Shown: positions 59,586 through 64,000 of the stretch, one piece after another
Layout: each line of letters opens with the position of its first letter
Position numbering within the stretch: position 1 is the stretch's first letter
DNA from: Cellulomonas fulva
Lineage (GTDB): Bacteria > Actinomycetota > Actinomycetes > Actinomycetales > Cellulomonadaceae
Assembly (NCBI RefSeq): GCF_018531375.1
Contig: NZ_JAHBOH010000001.1
Coordinates: forward strand, 2,356,001-2,420,000
DNA length: 64,000 bases
Direction of reading: 5' to 3'
Translations under genes and position numbers: made by a program
The notes under the pieces: model-generated
Databases searched by the model: none
The model's input: only the letters and a program-made list of their open reading frames with translations
Told to the model about the DNA's origin: nothing

Positions 59586-60865
59586 TCCGCACGATCGGCA
59601 CCGCACCCGTCGCGGGCCTCGGCCGGCGCGCCGCCGCCGTCCTGGTCGACGGCCTGCTCGCGCTGCTCGCGGGCGGGTGGCTCGTCGTCGTGGTCGCGGT
59701 GCGGGCGCTGCCGGGGGGGAGCGGCGGTGACGCAGACGGGCCGTCCGTCCCCGGGTGGGCGGTCGCGCTGTGCTGGGGAGCCCTGCTGGTGCTCACGGTG
59801 GCGCAGTGGGTCCTGCACGGCCGGCTCGGCTGGACCCTGGGCCGCCGACTGCTCGGCGTGCGCACCGTCGACGTGCGCACGCGCCGGCCCGTCGGGATGG
59901 CGCGGGTGCTCCTGCGCGGTCTCGTCGTCGCCGCGGGCGCGCTGGTGCTCGGCGTGGGCCAGTACGTCGTCCTGCTGTCGCCGCTGCTCGACGGCTCCGG
60001 CCGGCGCCAGGGCTGGCACGACAAGGCGGCCCGGGACCTGGTCCTGGACGTGCGCGGGGTCGGTGCCCCGGTGCCGCCCCCGCCGCCGCGCCCCGAGGTC
60101 GCCCGGGCCGCGACCGCGATCTCGTTCCGCGGCGCGCCCGACGGGCAGCTGCCGGTCTCGCCGCCCCCGCCGGTGCCGGGCGGGCTGACCCCGCCGCCGC
60201 CCGGCGCGGCAGTGCGACCGTCGGGTGCCCCGGATGCCCCGGGTGCCTCGGTCGCCCCCGCGACCGGCCCGCTGGTGCTCGCGCCGCTCGCGCCGCGGCG
60301 CGCCGGGCCGGACCTCGACACCCGCGCGCTCCCGCTCGTCCCGCCCCCGCCGCGTCCCGTCCCGCCGCCGCCGGCTCACCCCGAGCCCGTCGTCGCACCG
60401 ACGGTGGCCCGCGCCGCCGAGATCGACGACGAGGATCTCGACGGCGAGGACGACGAGGACGTCGAGACCACACGCCGCCGCGTCGACCTGCCGCCCTCCG
60501 GCGCGCCGGCCGCCGGACGAGCGTCCGGGCCGCTGACGGCCGCGGTGCTGACCCTCAGCGACGGCCAGCGCGTCGTCGTCCAGCGCACCGCGCTCGTCGG
60601 ACGCAACCCGGCCGCCGCGGCGGACGGCGTCCAGCTCGTGCGCGTGGTCGACCCCGGCCGGTCGGTCAGCAAGACGCACCTGCAGATCGCCGTGGAGCCC
60701 ACGGGGGTCTGGGTCGCGGACCGCGGCTCCACCAACGGCACGGTCGTCACGCTGCCGGACGGCGGGCAGGTCATCTGCCCCGTCGACCACCCGGTCCGGC
60801 TGCGCATCGGTGCCGTGGTGGTGTTCGGCGACTGCGCGATGCGGCTGGTCGAGACGACGAGCTGA
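59582..60865 (+). CDS. RDD membrane domain fused to FHA domain
   Basis: A 427-residue fusion. The N-terminal RDD domain (residues about 8-155) has three helices and the conserved GLGRRAAAVLVDGLLALLAG and RLGWTLGRRLLGVRTVD segments. A Pro-rich linker (about 160-320) with an acidic patch (DDEDLDGEDDEDVE) follows, then a C-terminal FHA domain (about 325-425) with LVGRNPAA, SVSKTHLQI and RGSTNGT. It would place a phosphothreonine reader at the membrane. Last gene of the overlapping run that starts at the phosphatase; GTGA overlap with the transglutaminase homologue. Confidence 0.88.
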   Translation: MIRTIGTAPVAGLGRRAAAVLVDGLLALLAGGWLVVVVAVRALPGGSGGDADGPSVPGWAVALCWGALLVLTVAQWVLHGRLGWTLGRRLLGVRTVDVRTRRPVGMARVLLRGLVVAAGALVLGVGQYVVLLSPLLDGSGRRQGWHDKAARDLVLDVRGVGAPVPPPPPRPEVARAATAISFRGAPDGQLPVSPPPPVPGGLTPPPPGAAVRPSGAPDAPGASVAPATGPLVLAPLAPRRAGPDLDTRALPLVPPPPRPVPPPPAHPEPVVAPTVARAAEIDDEDLDGEDDEDVETTRRRVDLPPSGAPAAGRASGPLTAAVLTLSDGQRVVVQRTALVGRNPAAAADGVQLVRVVDPGRSVSKTHLQIAVEPTGVWVADRGSTNGTVVTLPDGGQVICPVDHPVRLRIGAVVVFGDCAMRLVETTS

Positions 60866-60931
60866 CGGCACGGCGCCGAGCGAAGGGCACGGACCTGACC
60901 CGACGGCACGGCGTTCGACCGGTGCGGGGCA

Positions 60932-60937
60932 TAGCCT
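60932..60937 (+). promoter_or_regulatory. -10 box TAGCCT, leaderless start
   Basis: TAGCCT is followed by six bases and ATG 60944. Confidence 0.55.
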
Positions 60938-60943
60938 GAGCCC

Positions 60944-62404
60944 ATGGCAGGCTCGGGCCGGGCTGCGCAGATGCAGCTGGTCGAGGTCGAGGAGACCTCG
61001 CCGGCGCGCGCCGCTGCGCCCCCGTCCGGCTCGCGGCCGGAGCCCGGCCCGTCGTCGCCGGAGGGGGACCCGCCCCCCAGAGGGCGCCTCCGGACCGGCC
61101 GCTGGGTGCTGCTCGGCGGTGCGCTGGCCGCCGCGGTGGTCGCCTCGCTCGTCGTCGTCGACGCCCGTGCGCGGGACGCGGACCGCGACCACGCGCTCGC
61201 CACGCCCGGCCTGCTCCTGCCGGTCGACGGCCCGCTGCGCGCACGCTGGAGCGCACCGGCAGCGAGCGGCGCGGGGACGGTCCAGGTGGCCGGCGGGACG
61301 GTCGCCGTCGTCACGACGGACGGCGCCGGCCGGGCCGTGACCGGCTACGCCGCGGGCACGGGCGAGCCGCGGTGGCGGGTGGAGGTCGAGGGCGGCACCT
61401 CGGGCTTCGAGGACGGCGGGCTGACGTGCCCGTCGACCCGGTACGACGACGACCTGGTGCTCTGCACCGCCGCGACCCCGGACCCGCTGTACGTCGACGA
61501 GGGCGACGAGGTGACCCCGCAGACCCGCGTCCTCGCGATCGACGCGGCGACGGGCCGGGAGGAGGGCGGCTGGTCGCAGCCCGGGGTCCTGATCGGCGTG
61601 CAGCGGGTGGACGACGACCTGGTGCTCGCCAGCACCGACGAGGACGGCCACACGCTGGTCCAGCGCCGCGCCGGGCGCACCGGCGACGTCCTGTGGACGT
61701 ACCGCTCGCGGGGGGTGATCGTGAGCGAGTTCGCGCAGGCCAGGTCGACGATGGACGCCTCGGAGCGCACGGCGGTGGTGCGCGGCGTCGACGTCGTGGC
61801 GGTGCGGCTCCGCGACGGTCTGGTCACGCCCGTCGGCTCGCGCGCGCTCGCGGTCGCGGCGGCCCCGTTCCGGGACGCGTTCGCGACCTGGACGCCGGCC
61901 CGTGGCGGCACGCTGCACGACGAGGACGGCGCCGCGACGGTCGAGCTCCCCACCATCCCGGCGCCGCTGGCGGTCGACGACGGATCGTCGGGCGAGCTCG
62001 CGGTGGTGAGCACCGGCGTGGACGTGCGGGGCATCGACGTCGGGTCGGGTGCGGAGGTCTGGCGCGCGGTGACCACGATGCGCGTCCGCGGCGTCGTCGC
62101 GCAGACCGTGCTGCTCGGGGACGGCCCGCGGTACGCGGCCCTGGACGCCACCGACGGACGGACCCTGTGGTGGCAGGAGCGGCGCTCCGCGCTGCCGTGG
62201 ACGCCGCTGACCGACGGGTCCGTGGTGCTGGCGCCGGGCGAGGACGGCGCCGGCGGCGACGCGCCGGGCACGCTCGTCGCGCGCGACCTGCGGGACGGCG
62301 GGGCCCTCTGGCAGACCGAGCTCCCGGCGGGGGTACGGAGCCTCGAGACGGTGGGCGGCCTGGTGGTGGGACGGACCGCCGACGGCGTCGTCGTGCTGGG
62401 CTGA
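60944..62404 (+). CDS. Membrane-anchored PQQ-like beta-propeller protein
   Basis: A 486-residue protein. Charged Pro-rich N terminus (about 45 residues), one membrane helix (about 55-72, WVLLGGALAAAVVASLVVVDA), then an extracytoplasmic beta-propeller of PQQ-like repeats (VTGYAAGTGEPRWRVEVEG, LAIDAATGREEGGW, QRRAGRTGDVLWTYRS, GIDVGSGAEVWRA, ALDATDGRTLWWQERR, ARDLRDGGALWQTELP). No quinoprotein active-site residues are evident, so it is probably a binding or scaffold protein. Transcribed separately from the preceding block but possibly functionally linked. Confidence 0.82.
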   Translation: MAGSGRAAQMQLVEVEETSPARAAAPPSGSRPEPGPSSPEGDPPPRGRLRTGRWVLLGGALAAAVVASLVVVDARARDADRDHALATPGLLLPVDGPLRARWSAPAASGAGTVQVAGGTVAVVTTDGAGRAVTGYAAGTGEPRWRVEVEGGTSGFEDGGLTCPSTRYDDDLVLCTAATPDPLYVDEGDEVTPQTRVLAIDAATGREEGGWSQPGVLIGVQRVDDDLVLASTDEDGHTLVQRRAGRTGDVLWTYRSRGVIVSEFAQARSTMDASERTAVVRGVDVVAVRLRDGLVTPVGSRALAVAAAPFRDAFATWTPARGGTLHDEDGAATVELPTIPAPLAVDDGSSGELAVVSTGVDVRGIDVGSGAEVWRAVTTMRVRGVVAQTVLLGDGPRYAALDATDGRTLWWQERRSALPWTPLTDGSVVLAPGEDGAGGDAPGTLVARDLRDGGALWQTELPAGVRSLETVGGLVVGRTADGVVVLG

Positions 62405-62452
62405 CGGCGCCCCGAGGCGCGGCCGGCTTGCCCGCCACGGCCCTCGTCGTTG

Positions 62453-62458
62453 TAGTGT
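62453..62458 (+). promoter_or_regulatory. -10 box TAGTGT of the leuA leader
   Basis: TAGTGT is followed by six bases and the GTG of the leader peptide, so the leader itself is probably leaderless. Confidence 0.6.
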
Positions 62459-62464
62459 GACGGC

Positions 62465-62515
62465 GTGCAGACCAGCGTGAGCCTCCTTCTTCGCTGCCGC
62501 GGCGAGGCCTTCTAG
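62465..62515 (+). CDS. leuA leader peptide
   Basis: A 16-codon frame VQTSVSLLLRCRGEAF ending at TAG. Three consecutive Leu codons (CTC CTT CTT) include two CTT, a codon rare in this GC-rich DNA; slow translation there would sense low charged tRNA-Leu. The stop codon sits in the loop of the hairpin that follows. Leucine-responsive leaders before leuA are known in actinobacteria; this one is inferred from sequence. Confidence 0.8.
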   Translation: MQTSVSLLLRCRGEAF

Positions 62516-62533
62516 GCCGGATCCTCGCCGCGG
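62497..62533 (+). promoter_or_regulatory. Attenuator-type hairpin in the leuA leader
   Basis: CCGCGGCGAGG and CCTCGCCGCGG are perfect 11-bp arms, with an inner GGCC-TTCTA-GGCC stem that contains the leader stop codon. The left arm lies inside the leader peptide frame, directly after the Leu codons, so ribosome position decides whether it can fold. No T-run; the control mode could be termination or masking of downstream structure. Confidence 0.75.
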
Positions 62534-62552
62534 TGTTCGGTGTGCCGGCTGA

Positions 62553-64000
<1,448 letters not shown>

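Overview
The window is very GC-rich, with strong G/C bias at third codon positions, frequent GTG starts, DUF3097, a mycothiol-dependent isomerase-family protein and the lepA-hemW-hrcA-dnaJ-rsmE-phoH-ybeY-era gene order. It is therefore chromosomal DNA of an actinobacterium, most likely Micrococcales and plausibly Cellulomonas or a close relative (inferred from gene content only). I see no rRNA, tRNA, CRISPR array, intact insertion sequence or phage.

Layout. 1-1.0 kb: start of a thiamine-precursor uptake operon (ykoF, ykoE) behind a TPP riboswitch, read leftward. 1.1-2.5 kb: a visibly A/T-richer, gene-poor patch with one hypothetical gene and an apparent relic. 2.5-15.5 kb: accessory genes: membrane alpha/beta hydrolase, class II Fic protein with a palindrome over its promoter, CYTH protein, glutathionyl-hydroquinone reductase, three consecutive exported proteins with repeat linkers (unknown, metallophosphoesterase, B-lectin plus VanY-type peptidase), a DtxR-family regulator and an MFS exporter. 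15.5-25.1 kb: housekeeping leuS, degV, comEA, comEC, holA, rpsT, interrupted by two tandem EAL-like genes. 25.3-30 kb: solitary MazF-like toxin and a translationally coupled ATP-grasp / alpha-E / transglutaminase triad. 30-42.9 kb: lepA, hemW, small membrane proteins, DUF3097, the CIRCE-controlled hrcA-dnaJ-rsmE block and the coupled phoH-ybeY-CNNM-era block. 44.7-60.9 kb: a long, mostly overlapping gene run of PP2C phosphatase, FHA protein, Ser/Thr kinase, a 2073-residue Ig/cadherin/Fn3 surface protein, MoxR ATPase, DUF58, a membrane transglutaminase homologue lacking catalytic Cys and His, and an RDD-FHA fusion. It is followed by a separately promoted PQQ-propeller membrane protein. 62.4 kb to the end: leuA with a leucine-rich leader peptide and attenuator-type hairpin.

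How it fits together. Many genes start 6-7 bases after a TANNNT box, so leaderless transcription seems common here. The most interesting unexplained system is the 44.7-60.9 kb block. Its phosphorylation writer, eraser and readers are coupled to a giant N-terminally anchored extracellular protein and a MoxR/DUF58/pseudo-transglutaminase module, which suggests a phospho-signalled cell-surface assembly machine of unknown role. The ATP-grasp/alpha-E/transglutaminase triad is a second uncharacterised, probably peptide-forming, pathway.
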